From NCBI GenBank assembly GCA_938084835.1, contig CALKER010000020.1, forward strand, positions 38,248-102,247: 64,000 nt of DNA, read 5' to 3'. Source of the DNA: an uncultured Thermoguttaceae bacterium. GTDB lineage: Bacteria; Planctomycetota; Planctomycetia; Pirellulales; Thermoguttaceae. How positions within the stretch are numbered: position 1 is the first letter of the stretch; every line of letters starts with the position of its first letter. Under the pieces are notes generated by a model. That model did not search any database and was not told the origin of the DNA. It worked only from the letters and a program-made list of their open reading frames with translations. This document shows positions 27,457 to 36,460 of the stretch, one piece after another. The translations under genes and the position numbers were made by a program.

Positions 27457-28755
27457 CTACCACGCCCGGGTTTGACCTGGTACTGCGCACGGATAATATC
27501 CGTGTTCGTTTGGGACAACCGGGGGTGTAGCCTCCCAAGAGAGTTCCGCTGGCCCCAACTCTAGGGTGGAGTTTACGGCCTGTTCCCAAGTGACTTCTTT
27601 TCCGGAGTAGGTGGCCATTCGCCCCATAATGGCGGTCATGGAGCTTTCGGCGGCCCAATCGGCTTCGTTGTAGTCTTCGCCGGCTAAGATCGCCTGGAAT
27701 AAGTGGTCCATTTCCAGTTGATGTCCTGCCGGTCCTCGAGGCCAACGCATCGGTTCTTTGCCGGGAAGGATGATCTGACCTGGACCGTGCCCCTCAATTT
27801 CTGCTACCCCCTTAGTTCCGTGTGCGACCTGAAGGAACGCATTCCAGCACCCGGGCATATGCCGGCAGACACTGAAGACACGGATCCCTCCGGGATACTC
27901 AAATTCGACGCTATGGTGATCGAAGATCTCTCCCACCGCGTCAGCGCCGTACCCCTGGGCTTTCCCCCAGTCGGGGGTGCGAACTTGACGTCCGCCCATC
28001 CCCCACGCCCGAAGGGGATGCGATCGGACAATCCAGTTGGCCACGTCAATATCGTGCACGTGCTGTTCCACAATGTGATCGCCGGAAAGCCACGTGAAGT
28101 AGTACCAATTAGAAACCTGGAATTGCATCTCGGTCTGGCCTGGGCGCCGGGGTCGGAACCATACGCCCCCCGAATTGAAATAAATTCGCACAAAGCGAAC
28201 GTCGCCAATGATCCCATCGTGAATTCGCCGAATGACTTCCAGATGCTTAATCTCATGTCGGAGGTGATGGCCCACAGCGACGGCCAACTTCTTCTTTTTA
28301 GCCTCAGCACTGGCCGCGAGCACCCGCCGAATCCCGGGAGCATCGACCGCTACAGGCTTCTCCATGAATACATGCTTTCCTGCGTGAACGGCGGCCTCGA
28401 ATTGAGCCGGCCGAAAGCCCGGAGGCGTACACAAAAGCACTAAGTCCACGTCGCTCTCGATTGCCTTTTGATAGCCTTCCAGCCCGACGAACCGCCGCTC
28501 TGGAGGCACGTCCACTTGGTCGGGACATTGCGCAGAGATGGCCCGGAGGCTGTTTTCTAAAGGTTCCGCGAAAGCGTCGGCCATGGCCACGAGCTTCACA
28601 TTCCGGGTAGCGGCATTGCGAAGGGCATTGACTGCCGCGCCTGTTCCCCGGCCACCGCAGCCCACCAAGGCAATGCGGATAAGATCACTGCCGCCTCCAT
28701 GAGCGGCTCGGGAAATGGGAAGCGTTAGCTCCTGCGTTGTCACTCCGATGCTCAT
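27457..28755 (-). CDS. Gfo/Idh/MocA family oxidoreductase
   Basis: A 432-residue NAD(P)-dependent oxidoreductase. The Rossmann motif is ALVGCGGRGTGAA near residue 30, the family lysine motif is EKPVAVD near 135, and GHHLRHEIKHLEVIRRI starts the C-terminal alpha/beta domain. These enzymes oxidise or reduce sugars, inositols or their derivatives. The first 22 residues are extra and weakly resemble a degenerate export signal, but no twin-arginine pair is visible. AGGAG lies before the ATG. It stands alone, with the sulfatase 530 bases downstream on the same strand. The substrate is unknown. Confidence 0.9.
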   Translation of the reverse strand: MSIGVTTQELTLPISRAAHGGGSDLIRIALVGCGGRGTGAAVNALRNAATRNVKLVAMADAFAEPLENSLRAISAQCPDQVDVPPERRFVGLEGYQKAIESDVDLVLLCTPPGFRPAQFEAAVHAGKHVFMEKPVAVDAPGIRRVLAASAEAKKKKLAVAVGHHLRHEIKHLEVIRRIHDGIIGDVRFVRIYFNSGGVWFRPRRPGQTEMQFQVSNWYYFTWLSGDHIVEQHVHDIDVANWIVRSHPLRAWGMGGRQVRTPDWGKAQGYGADAVGEIFDHHSVEFEYPGGIRVFSVCRHMPGCWNAFLQVAHGTKGVAEIEGHGPGQIILPGKEPMRWPRGPAGHQLEMDHLFQAILAGEDYNEADWAAESSMTAIMGRMATYSGKEVTWEQAVNSTLELGPAELSWEATPPVVPNEHGYYPCAVPGQTRAW

Positions 28756-29899
28756 CAGGCTCCTCTCCTATGGTTTTTGGTCTGTATCAGTGACAAACCG
28801 TTGACACGTGATCGTAAAGCTTCGTTTTTGTGGATAAAAATTATTTGGCCGTTTGTTTAGGTTGAAATTGTGCCTCCGCCGAATTTGCAGTTTTTGCTCA
28901 CCTTCAGGAAGCGCTTGCTCAGCGCTTATTGAGGGACAGGCCTACTCAGTAAAAGCGATGCACGGAGATCCCGGTTGCGGTATTCCCACCGATTCTACCA
29001 TGGCGTCCCTGAGAAACAACTACAACGGGTTGAGTATGGCCTCCCCGAGCGGTGGGGAACCCATTGTCGTCTGATCTTACAGAAGTGATTGCCCTTTGGA
29101 CGGAGGCAATTAAGGGGATTTTGCGGTTTGGGGGGAAGTGGGCAATTTATGCCGCGCGGGCATTTGGTAGCGGTTGTCAGAGGCAAGACGATCTCCACCT
29201 CGAACTTTAATCTTTTTTTGGGGCGAAAGGTCCTTGTCTTGACGTATTTCGAAATCCAAGATGGTTTATGACGGGTGAAGAAGATTTGCATCGCGTGCAA
29301 CCAGAAAGCGGACTGCTGTCTTTCTGACCCAATTCATGCTCTGCGGCTATCGGTCAGTCGGGGAGAGGATTTGCCGCCAGTTCTCGGCCCGCTGTAACAG
29401 AGTCGATCGAGTTTGCTCCAACCCATGAGGGTTCGGGCAGGGAGAGAAGCTGAAACTATTGGAAAGTTAAAAAGAGCGACGGCCAATCTAAGGGAGCTGG
29501 TCTCAAAGGACCGTCGGAAGTTGGTAGCACTTAACCAAGCTGACTTTTGATCTAATTCCTTAGGAGGGGGACACCTGCCGCATAAGGGGCACAAAATTGG
29601 CGAATCAATGATGGTCTCCCGCCTCCTGAAGGAAAGCTAAAATTTTTTGGTCGACTGTCCGCGCAGATTGGGGCGAGGAGGAGAGGCGGCTTAGGTCCTC
29701 GCAGTGATAGCGATTGGTAGTTTCGGAAGTATCGGCCTTCCCAATCTTGGGCGGTCGTCGGTCGTGTGTGTGTCGCCAAAAACTGATAACCCCAAAAGGT
29801 GTACCGTCTGCAGGGCGAAGGCTTGTGAGTTTGGCTCCGTGGAAAAAGCTGCCCTGAAGCAGAACGATTAGTTCTGCGGTGAGAAGGGAGGATCCCTCG
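28756..29899. other. Intergenic region, 1.1 kb
   Basis: Divergent region before the Gfo/Idh/MocA gene (minus) and the YTV gene (plus). It includes T-rich tracts near 29210-29220 and the GGGAGG site at 29886-29891. No other feature was recognised. Confidence 0.45.
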
Positions 29900-31270
29900 A
29901 TGAAGCGAACCATCTACGTAACCTTCACCTTTTTGGCGGTCGTTCTGGCGCCCTGGGGCCGGGACTACATGAGTGTTCCTGCTTGGGGACAGTATTGCAC
30001 GATGGTGGGAAGCCCGATCGTTTCGGCTCTTGGCCCCACTTATCGCCTCGAGTATCAAACGGTTTATGAACCGCGGCAAACGACCGTTTACCGAATCGAG
30101 CATGAGACTATTTATGAACAGCAACGGGTCACCCGATATCGGCCGGTTTGGCAGACGGAATATCGCCAGAATCATTATCGGGTGGCGCGTCCCATTCTGG
30201 AGACTTCCACACGCGAGGAGCGGTACTGGGTCCGAAGACCGGTGTGTGAGACCGAATATCGCACTCGGGTGGTAAACCGGATACGGTACGTGACGGAAAC
30301 CTCGGAGCGTGAACAGCATTATACAGTTCGTCGACCGGTGTGGGAAACTCACGAACGCGAAGAAGTATTTACGGTGTACAGACCTGTGGTGGAAACTAGC
30401 TATCGGTTGCAGCATCGGACTGTGCTGCAACCGGTAGTAACATATCGGCCTGTCCTCCGAGACGAGGGCTTCATGACCGAACAGGTGGTGCTCCGCCCGG
30501 GTCTTTTGCCACAGGCTCGTTTGTCTTGGCAACCGCCTGGGTGGGTAACCGATCCGGTGACTGGAGCGGTCACTTGGCAACGAATGGGACTATATTGGGA
30601 GCCAGCCCCTCGGGGCCGGTGGGAAGTTCAGCGCGTTTGGGTACCGCGCCCAGTCACCTACCACGTACCGCAGACTACGCTTGTTCCCCAGACTATTACC
30701 GAACAAGTACCGGTGCAGGTGACACGTCTTGTTCCGGAACAGCAAGTCCGCAGGGTGCCGGTGCGGGTGTGCCGAATTATTGAAGAACAGGTGGTCCAGC
30801 GCGTGCCTGTGACCGTTCAGCGCCCGGTCGTGGAGCAAATTGAGGAACAAGTACCAGTCCGGGTTTGCCGGTTGGTGTGGCAGGAAGAAGTTCGGCAAGT
30901 GCCGGTGACTACTTATCGCCTCGCTTGGGAGGAGCGGGTGGAGAGTGTGCCTGTCCAAGTGTGTCGATGGGTGGCAACGGAGGAGACCGTCACCGTTCCG
31001 CGGGTCGTTGAGAAACGGGTGCCCATTGTTTACTCCTATTACGTGCCGCGAACTATTGTTTGCAGAATTCCCATAGATCCACTGACAGGGGAGCCTCTAC
31101 CAACTTCGCCTCCGGCGACGCAGCCTCAGGCCGGTCAGTCTGTGTATGGGGCGCCCGAGCGCATGGAAGTCCGCAAGCCGGTCGACCAAACAAATTCTTC
31201 GGAGGCAAACCAGTCGTCTGCGGAAACGCCTTCTCTGCCGCGGCCTCATCCCACAAACAACGGCTCTTGA
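29900..31270 (+). CDS. YTV-repeat protein, probable cell-wall or surface protein
   Basis: A 456-residue exported protein made of short Tyr/Arg/Val-rich repeats. The ATG at 29900 follows GGGAGG at eight bases and starts a signal peptide. Residues 45-180 carry repeats such as YEPRQTTVYRIEHETIYEQQ, HYTVRRPVWET and YRPVVETSYR. A short unlike section (200-245, Pro/Trp-rich) is followed by a second set of about ten units of the form EQVPVQVTRLVPEQQVRRVP. This is the planctomycete YTV-type repeat, found in proteins thought to build the proteinaceous wall or surface layer. The tail is Pro/Ser-rich. Repeats in the second set carry single cysteines (RVCRI, QVCRW) that could crosslink. A long frame on the opposite strand is a codon-bias shadow. 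Confidence 0.82.
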   Translation: MKRTIYVTFTFLAVVLAPWGRDYMSVPAWGQYCTMVGSPIVSALGPTYRLEYQTVYEPRQTTVYRIEHETIYEQQRVTRYRPVWQTEYRQNHYRVARPILETSTREERYWVRRPVCETEYRTRVVNRIRYVTETSEREQHYTVRRPVWETHEREEVFTVYRPVVETSYRLQHRTVLQPVVTYRPVLRDEGFMTEQVVLRPGLLPQARLSWQPPGWVTDPVTGAVTWQRMGLYWEPAPRGRWEVQRVWVPRPVTYHVPQTTLVPQTITEQVPVQVTRLVPEQQVRRVPVRVCRIIEEQVVQRVPVTVQRPVVEQIEEQVPVRVCRLVWQEEVRQVPVTTYRLAWEERVESVPVQVCRWVATEETVTVPRVVEKRVPIVYSYYVPRTIVCRIPIDPLTGEPLPTSPPATQPQAGQSVYGAPERMEVRKPVDQTNSSEANQSSAETPSLPRPHPTNNGS

Positions 31271-32625
31271 TTTTCGGTAGGGGCGCCAGCAACCCCGCTT
31301 CGGGCTCTTTGCCTTCAGATGTTTGAAGCGCGGTGATAAGTTTCTGACCGTACAGACCCAAAGGTCGGGCACGCCTTTCAGCATGGTGCGTGGCTTTGCC
31401 CTTGAGAAATCCGCCACGTGTTCTTCTTGCCCGAAGGCTGCGATGCTCGCTTGCTTTCCCGGCAGGTGCCTACGCTTACCTCTCCCAAAGCCTGGGAGCA
31501 ATGCCATAACCGGTGTTCCAGCGCTGTCGGAATCTCTCACCTCTCCGAGAGCCTGGGAGCAACTCGTGTGGCTCACGCTGCAGGTGCTGGCTGTGTCCCA
31601 CCTCTGTGAGAGCCTGGCAGCAACTCCGCTAGTGCGACTCCCCCAAACATAGGCGAATACTACCCACGGAGCTTTCGCCCGAAACGACGGCCGGACCTAG
31701 CTCCACCGCACAAGAATCAAGCATAGCACCCGTGGCGGCTTACTTTTCCCAGTAGGCCTGCAAACCACTTCGCTCTGCGTCGAGTTTGCCTGGGAGCTGT
31801 GCCCCAAAGAGATGAGTTCCAAGACTTTTCCAATTAGTACCGGCCGCTTGCTGCGGTTGGGCCGGAACTTACAACCTTTGATATGGCGGTTTCAATGAAG
31901 CCGAATGTTTCGGTCACCCACGGAGGGGTGATCAATTCTCGGATGATAATCTTTCCGCATGCCTCCGGTGCGGGAATCAGGGTGTAGGTACAGAAGTTCT
32001 CTCTTTAAGCAAGCCGATTGCAAGACGGTGCTTTTTGCGGGAAAACGTTCTTTAGCAGATTGGTCAACTTCTTCCGACCGGGAATTTTCAGGCGGGCATC
32101 TCGAGAATCGAGGGAACTTTCGCGAGGATCGATTAGGCAAGGAGCGGCCTTTCTTCGGCTGTTTGACATTTTCGCTTTTAGTACCGGAGAAATTTCTAAC
32201 TATCGGGTTCGCTTGACTTTGCGAATATCATAAAGCCATTTTCCCGAGGTGGGGGCGCCATCTGTTCGGGAAAGCCGGCGTGAGGATGGTGGGCCACCGA
32301 GGCCGTGTCCCGGAGGGCCTTTTATTAGATCCCTTGGGGACTCTTTCAGAACATTACAATGTCTATAAACTTTAGGCTTTTGCGAGTTTGGGCGATTGCG
32401 TCCCACTTTCCGACGCCGTGTTGGCAATGGCCTATATTTTCTGGGGTCAAGATGTATCTGCTTTCTGGGGGCTCGAGCTAGGTCGTGCGGCATTGGCGGG
32501 GTCCGCTGTCCCCCTCGTAAACGCGGTGAGGCATTTTGCATCTGGGAGGGGCCGGAGGGCAGCATTTTGAACCTAAGGGAGATAGCGCTGAGGCAAGAAT
32601 TCGGGAGACCCAAGGGAGGCGCGCT
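31271..32625. other. Intergenic region, 1.4 kb, with decayed repeat array
   Basis: Contains the repeat units at 31476-31625 and the GGGAGG site of the next gene at 32614-32619. Otherwise no gene or RNA was recognised. Confidence 0.5.
31476..31625. CRISPR. Decayed CRISPR-like array, three units, exact 61-bp period
   Basis: Three 28-base units start at 31476, 31537 and 31598, exactly 61 bases apart. Neighbouring units match at 24 of 28 positions and share CYYACCTCT in the 5' half and GCCTGGSAGCAA in the 3' half; the 33-base spacers are unlike each other. CTCCC...GGGAG in the first unit forms a short stem. Unit and spacer sizes fit type I-E. A weak possible fourth unit lies at 31415. No cas genes are in the window. 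Confidence 0.6.
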
Positions 32626-33948
32626 ATGGCACAGGAGCTTCTCGAGTCGGCAATTGCAAATAAAACGGCAACAGTCGGGATAATCGGTCTTGGTTATGTT
32701 GGATTGCCCTTGGTGCGGGCCTTTATCCGTGCCGGCTTCCGCACTATGGGTTTCGATGTTGACCCGGTCAAAGTGGAAAAGCTACGTAGTGGCGAGAGCT
32801 ACATCAAACACATCGGTAACGATTGGATTCGGGAAAGTGTTGGCACTAGCCGCTTTGAGCCCACGGCCGACTTCACCCGCCTCAACGAACCGGAGGTGTT
32901 ACTGATCTGCGTGCCCACCCCGCTCAACGAAAGTCGGGATCCGGACCTCCAGTACATTGAGCGGACAGCCAAGGATATTGCCCGGGTGCTCCGCCGCGGG
33001 CAGCTTGTTGTCCTTGAAAGTACGACCTATCCTGGCACTACCCGCGACGTGGTGCTACCCATTTTGCTGACAAGTGGTTTGAAGGTAGGCACGGATTTTT
33101 TTCTCGCCTACAGCCCGGAGCGCGAAGATCCGGGGAATCCCACGTACAGCGCGGAAAACATTCCCAAAGTGGTTGGGGGGATCGATGAGGTGAGCGGCCG
33201 ACTTGCCCAGGCTCTTTATCGGCATGTGGTGGCCGAGGTTGTGCCTGTTTCCAATTGCGAGGTGGCCGAGGCTTGCAAAATTCTGGAAAACACCTATCGC
33301 TCTGTCAACATTGCTCTTGTAAACGAACTTAAGGTGCTTTTTGCCCGAATGGGCATCGACATTTGGGAGGTCATCGACGCCGCGAAAACAAAACCCTTTG
33401 GTTTTCAAGCGTTTTACCCGGGGCCAGGGCTTGGAGGGCATTGTATTCCGATTGATCCCTTTTATCTTAGCTGGCTTGCCAGAAAGCATGGCCTAATGAC
33501 CCGGTTCATTGAGCTAGCCGGCGAAATCAACACAAGCATGCCCGATTATGTCATCCAGTGTGTGGTGGAGGCCCTTAACGAGCGAGGTAAACCGCTGCGC
33601 GGTAGTAAAGTTCTGATTCTGGGAGTTGCCTATAAAAAAGATGTTGACGATCCGCGCGAAAGTCCGTCATTCGCGCTAATGCAGCGGCTTTTAGCTGGCG
33701 GTGCGATCATTAGTTATAATGACCCCTTTATTCCCTCCCTGCCTGCCATGCGCCACTATAAGCTGCCCCCCTTATGTAGTGTGGAACTTTCTCCGGAGCT
33801 GCTTCGCTCGCAAGATTGCGTGTTGATCGCTACGGATCATTCGGTATATGATTATCAGTTCATTGTGGACCATAGCTCCTTGGTTGTTGACACGCGCAAC
33901 GCTACTCGGCTTGTGACAAGAGGGCGGGAGAAAATCCGGAAGGCTTAG
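32626..33948 (+). CDS. Nucleotide-sugar dehydrogenase (UDP-GlcNAc 6-dehydrogenase-like)
   Basis: A 440-residue cytoplasmic enzyme of the UDP-glucose/GDP-mannose dehydrogenase family, which oxidises the C6 hydroxyl of a UDP-sugar to a carboxylate with two NAD. The N-terminal Rossmann motif is IIGLGYVGLPLVRAF. The catalytic cysteine lies in GPGLGGHCIPIDPFYL, and the central helix reads KILENTYRSVNIALVNE. FIELAGEINTSMP and AYKKDVDDPRESPS are closest in form to WbpA-type UDP-GlcNAc dehydrogenases, though UDP-glucose use is possible. GGGAGG six bases before the ATG at 32626 decides the start. The next gene is an epimerase of the same pathway type, 121 bases on. Confidence 0.92.
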   Translation: MAQELLESAIANKTATVGIIGLGYVGLPLVRAFIRAGFRTMGFDVDPVKVEKLRSGESYIKHIGNDWIRESVGTSRFEPTADFTRLNEPEVLLICVPTPLNESRDPDLQYIERTAKDIARVLRRGQLVVLESTTYPGTTRDVVLPILLTSGLKVGTDFFLAYSPEREDPGNPTYSAENIPKVVGGIDEVSGRLAQALYRHVVAEVVPVSNCEVAEACKILENTYRSVNIALVNELKVLFARMGIDIWEVIDAAKTKPFGFQAFYPGPGLGGHCIPIDPFYLSWLARKHGLMTRFIELAGEINTSMPDYVIQCVVEALNERGKPLRGSKVLILGVAYKKDVDDPRESPSFALMQRLLAGGAIISYNDPFIPSLPAMRHYKLPPLCSVELSPELLRSQDCVLIATDHSVYDYQFIVDHSSLVVDTRNATRLVTRGREKIRKA

Positions 33949-33977
33949 GTGCATCCGTTTTAACTAAGGGCAAAAGT

Positions 33978-34007
33978 CGGCGCTCAAGAGCCGCTGGACG
34001 TTTTTTT
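33978..34007 (+). terminator. Possible weak terminator
   Basis: CGGC and GCCG can pair around an 8-base loop, followed eight bases later by seven T. The stem is short, so read-through into the next gene is likely. Confidence 0.3.
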
Positions 34008-34069
34008 GTTGGCCCTTTAATTTTTGTGGAGTTATTTCCCTCGATGATGGGGGAACTAAAGTATAGGTA

Positions 34070-35155
34070 ATGGCTTGGTCGATGGCGGGAAACTATTTGG
34101 TCACCGGTTGTGCTGGTTTTATTGGAGCACGGGTGTGCGAGCTTCTTCTTGAAGAAGGGCATTGGGTCTACGGTGTTGACAACCTCAATAATGCCTATGA
34201 TCCGCGGCTAAAGCTGTGGCGGCTGAAGCGGCTAGAACGGTGGACAACCTTCCGCTTTTGGCCCGTGGACATTAGTGACCGCGAGGCTGTTTTGAGACTT
34301 TTTGAATCGTCATTGGCTGAGCCGTGCCTGCCCTCCGGGAGAGACGTCGCGAGGAAGAATCTCTCCACACGCGAGGAATTTCCATCCCAAAGTGGTGGGG
34401 TATCCTTTGATGCCGTGCTGAACCTGGCTGCGCGGGCTGGGGTACGGGCCAGCCTCGCTGATCCCTGGGTGTACTACCGCACTAATTGTGAGGGGGCACT
34501 CAATCTGCTTGAGGCCTGTCGCCGTTTCGGCATTCGGAAGTACATCTTGGCGTCAACGTCCAGTCTTTACGGCGCGCATAATCCCGTGCCCTATGAGGAA
34601 AATACGGATACCAATCGACCGCTTTCCCCCTATGCGGCCTCGAAGAAGGCGGCCGAGACCGTCGCCTACACTTATCACCACCTTTACGGGATCGATGTGA
34701 CAGTGCTACGCTACTTCACAGTGTATGGCCCGGCTGGTCGTCCCGACATGAGTATTTTCCGCTTCATCCGCGCCATTGCCGAGGAAGAGCCGATAGTCGT
34801 CTACGGCGACGGAACCCAAAGTCGAGATTTCACTTTTGTTGACGACGTCGCTCGAGGGACCATCCTTGCCTTATGCCCAGTCGGATACGAGGTGATCAAT
34901 CTCGGTAGTGATGCCCCTGCAGTGCTTAACGATGTGATTGAGGCGATCGGGCGACTACTCGGTAAGCCAGTCAAAAGAATGAGCAAACCCCGTCATCCAG
35001 CTGATGTCCCGGCAACGTGGGCCAATATCACGAAAGCCCGGCAGATCTTGGGCTGGTCACCTCAGGTAAGCTTGGAGGAGGGACTTCGCCGAAGTGTGGC
35101 CTGGTATCTGGAGAATCGCGATTTTGCTTCTACACTCGAACTTGGGCCTTGGTAG
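34070..35155 (+). CDS. NAD-dependent epimerase/dehydratase (UDP-uronate 4-epimerase-like)
   Basis: A 361-residue extended SDR. The cofactor motif is VTGCAGFIGARV near residue 12, the catalytic serine region is LASTSSLYGAHN, and the active site pair is in SPYAASKKAAE (Tyr-x3-Lys). AARAGVRASLADPW and LRYFTVYGPAGRPDM match CapI-type epimerases that interconvert UDP-glucuronate and UDP-galacturonate or their N-acetyl forms. With the dehydrogenase just upstream it would supply acidic sugars for a surface polysaccharide. About 25 residues (near 88-112) form an insert relative to typical members. ATG codons at 34070 and 34082 are both possible starts; neither has a strong Shine-Dalgarno. Confidence 0.9.
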   Translation: MAWSMAGNYLVTGCAGFIGARVCELLLEEGHWVYGVDNLNNAYDPRLKLWRLKRLERWTTFRFWPVDISDREAVLRLFESSLAEPCLPSGRDVARKNLSTREEFPSQSGGVSFDAVLNLAARAGVRASLADPWVYYRTNCEGALNLLEACRRFGIRKYILASTSSLYGAHNPVPYEENTDTNRPLSPYAASKKAAETVAYTYHHLYGIDVTVLRYFTVYGPAGRPDMSIFRFIRAIAEEEPIVVYGDGTQSRDFTFVDDVARGTILALCPVGYEVINLGSDAPAVLNDVIEAIGRLLGKPVKRMSKPRHPADVPATWANITKARQILGWSPQVSLEEGLRRSVAWYLENRDFASTLELGPW

Positions 35156-35395
35156 CTCGAGTGTTCAAGTCACCGGTGAGGTCTGCGGCACTTTTTGGTT
35201 GCTACCCCCTTGTCAGTCGCCTCCTTGTTTCGACAGTGCTTCCCTGAGACCGCGGCCGTGGGCAGTAAAACTAGAAGTCGGCAAGGCGTCCACAATTTCT
35301 AAGTCATGGCAACGTTTATCGGGGTGTTGCCTGATTCAGGCGGTAGTATGATTCAGGCGGTAGTAACTATTCAGCTAATCTTTCCCTGCTTGATA

Positions 35396-36460
35396 TTAAA
35401 ATTTGCCGTCCCTCACCTGAAACATGGTGGGCTTGCGCAGGGTTGGGCCGCCTCGTCTGAGCCAATCGGCAATCCAAAGGATGAGTTGCTCCTCGGGCAC
35501 CAAAGGTTGGCCTAAAAAGGGGTAACTTCCGCGGGCATCGTTGAGGAGAGCATCGGGCCCCTCCGTGCTGCCAAAGCGGACTTCTTTGCCGAATAGTTTT
35601 GCAAATCGCAGGGCAACCTCCCGCACGGAGAGAATGGTTGGTCCGGCTACATTGAAAACCCGTGGAGGCACAGATGTGTACGCCAAGGCCCGTAGCGCCA
35701 TGAGGTTCGCATCCCCTTGCCAAATGGCATTGAAATAAGCCATGGACAAGTCCACAGGACGCTCTGCCAATACAGTCTGGGCAAGATCTACTAACGTGCC
35801 ATAACGCATTTCGTTGGCATAGTTTAGCCGAAGCAGGGCCGCGGGAGTGTTATTTTGTTGACTAAAATAAGTAAAAATTTGTTCCCGTCCCAAACAGCTC
35901 ATGGCGTATTGCCCAATCGGTCCCGGTGGGTCCGTCTCCTTGGATCCGCCACTTGACGGCGAAACAAGCGGGTAAACATTGCCGGTGGAGTAGGCAACAA
36001 TGCGAGCGTAAGGATAACGTTGGCACACAAGGCCAGGGAGGAAGGTATTGATGGCCCAGGTTGTGGCCTCTTGGCCAGTGGTTCCGAACTTCATGGCTGC
36101 CAGGTAGAAGACGTATGGCGCCTCGGGCAGTTCCGCGAGTTGTCGCGGATCGAGCAAGTCGCATTTTCGCACTTCGATTCCCTGCTGGCCGAATTGTGCT
36201 TCAAGTTCGGCGTCGATCCGCCTTACCACGGCGATGACCCGTCGACGCTTTCCAGCTAGATCGCTGGCCCGGCGGATCATGCGGGCCAAGCTCGGCCCAA
36301 TTTTGCCAGCCGCACCTAATAGGATCACATCGCCATCAAGATTCCCAAACAGCTCGACCACCTCCGGGCTCGGCAAGCTGAGTAGTTCTTCCAGCATTTC
36401 TGTGTCGCGAATCGATGGGACCGATTCATACCACCCGGGTGAAGCAAGAACTTCGGCCAT
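35396..36460 (-). CDS. NAD-dependent epimerase/dehydratase-like protein
   Basis: A 354-residue SDR-fold protein. The cofactor motif is VILLGAAGKIGPSLARMI at about residues 45-62, after a 40-residue N-terminal extension. VFYLAAMKFGTTG and VAYSTGNVYPLV correspond to strands 4 and 5; the serine-threonine pair is there, and the catalytic Tyr may be in GQYAMSCLGREQI, where the usual Lys four residues later is replaced. That suggests altered chemistry or a reductase-like or regulatory role. The C-terminal half has FNVAGPTILSVREVALRFAK, as in sugar epimerases. AAGGA lies upstream of the ATG. It is convergent with the nucleotide-sugar genes, so it may not share their pathway. Confidence 0.8.
   Translation of the reverse strand: MAEVLASPGWYESVPSIRDTEMLEELLSLPSPEVVELFGNLDGDVILLGAAGKIGPSLARMIRRASDLAGKRRRVIAVVRRIDAELEAQFGQQGIEVRKCDLLDPRQLAELPEAPYVFYLAAMKFGTTGQEATTWAINTFLPGLVCQRYPYARIVAYSTGNVYPLVSPSSGGSKETDPPGPIGQYAMSCLGREQIFTYFSQQNNTPAALLRLNYANEMRYGTLVDLAQTVLAERPVDLSMAYFNAIWQGDANLMALRALAYTSVPPRVFNVAGPTILSVREVALRFAKLFGKEVRFGSTEGPDALLNDARGSYPFLGQPLVPEEQLILWIADWLRRGGPTLRKPTMFQVRDGKF

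Noticed and set aside
29552..30580. Long open frame on the minus strand opposite the YTV gene
   Set aside because: It mirrors the repetitive codons of the YTV gene, has no signal, domain or ribosome-binding site, and is a codon-bias shadow.
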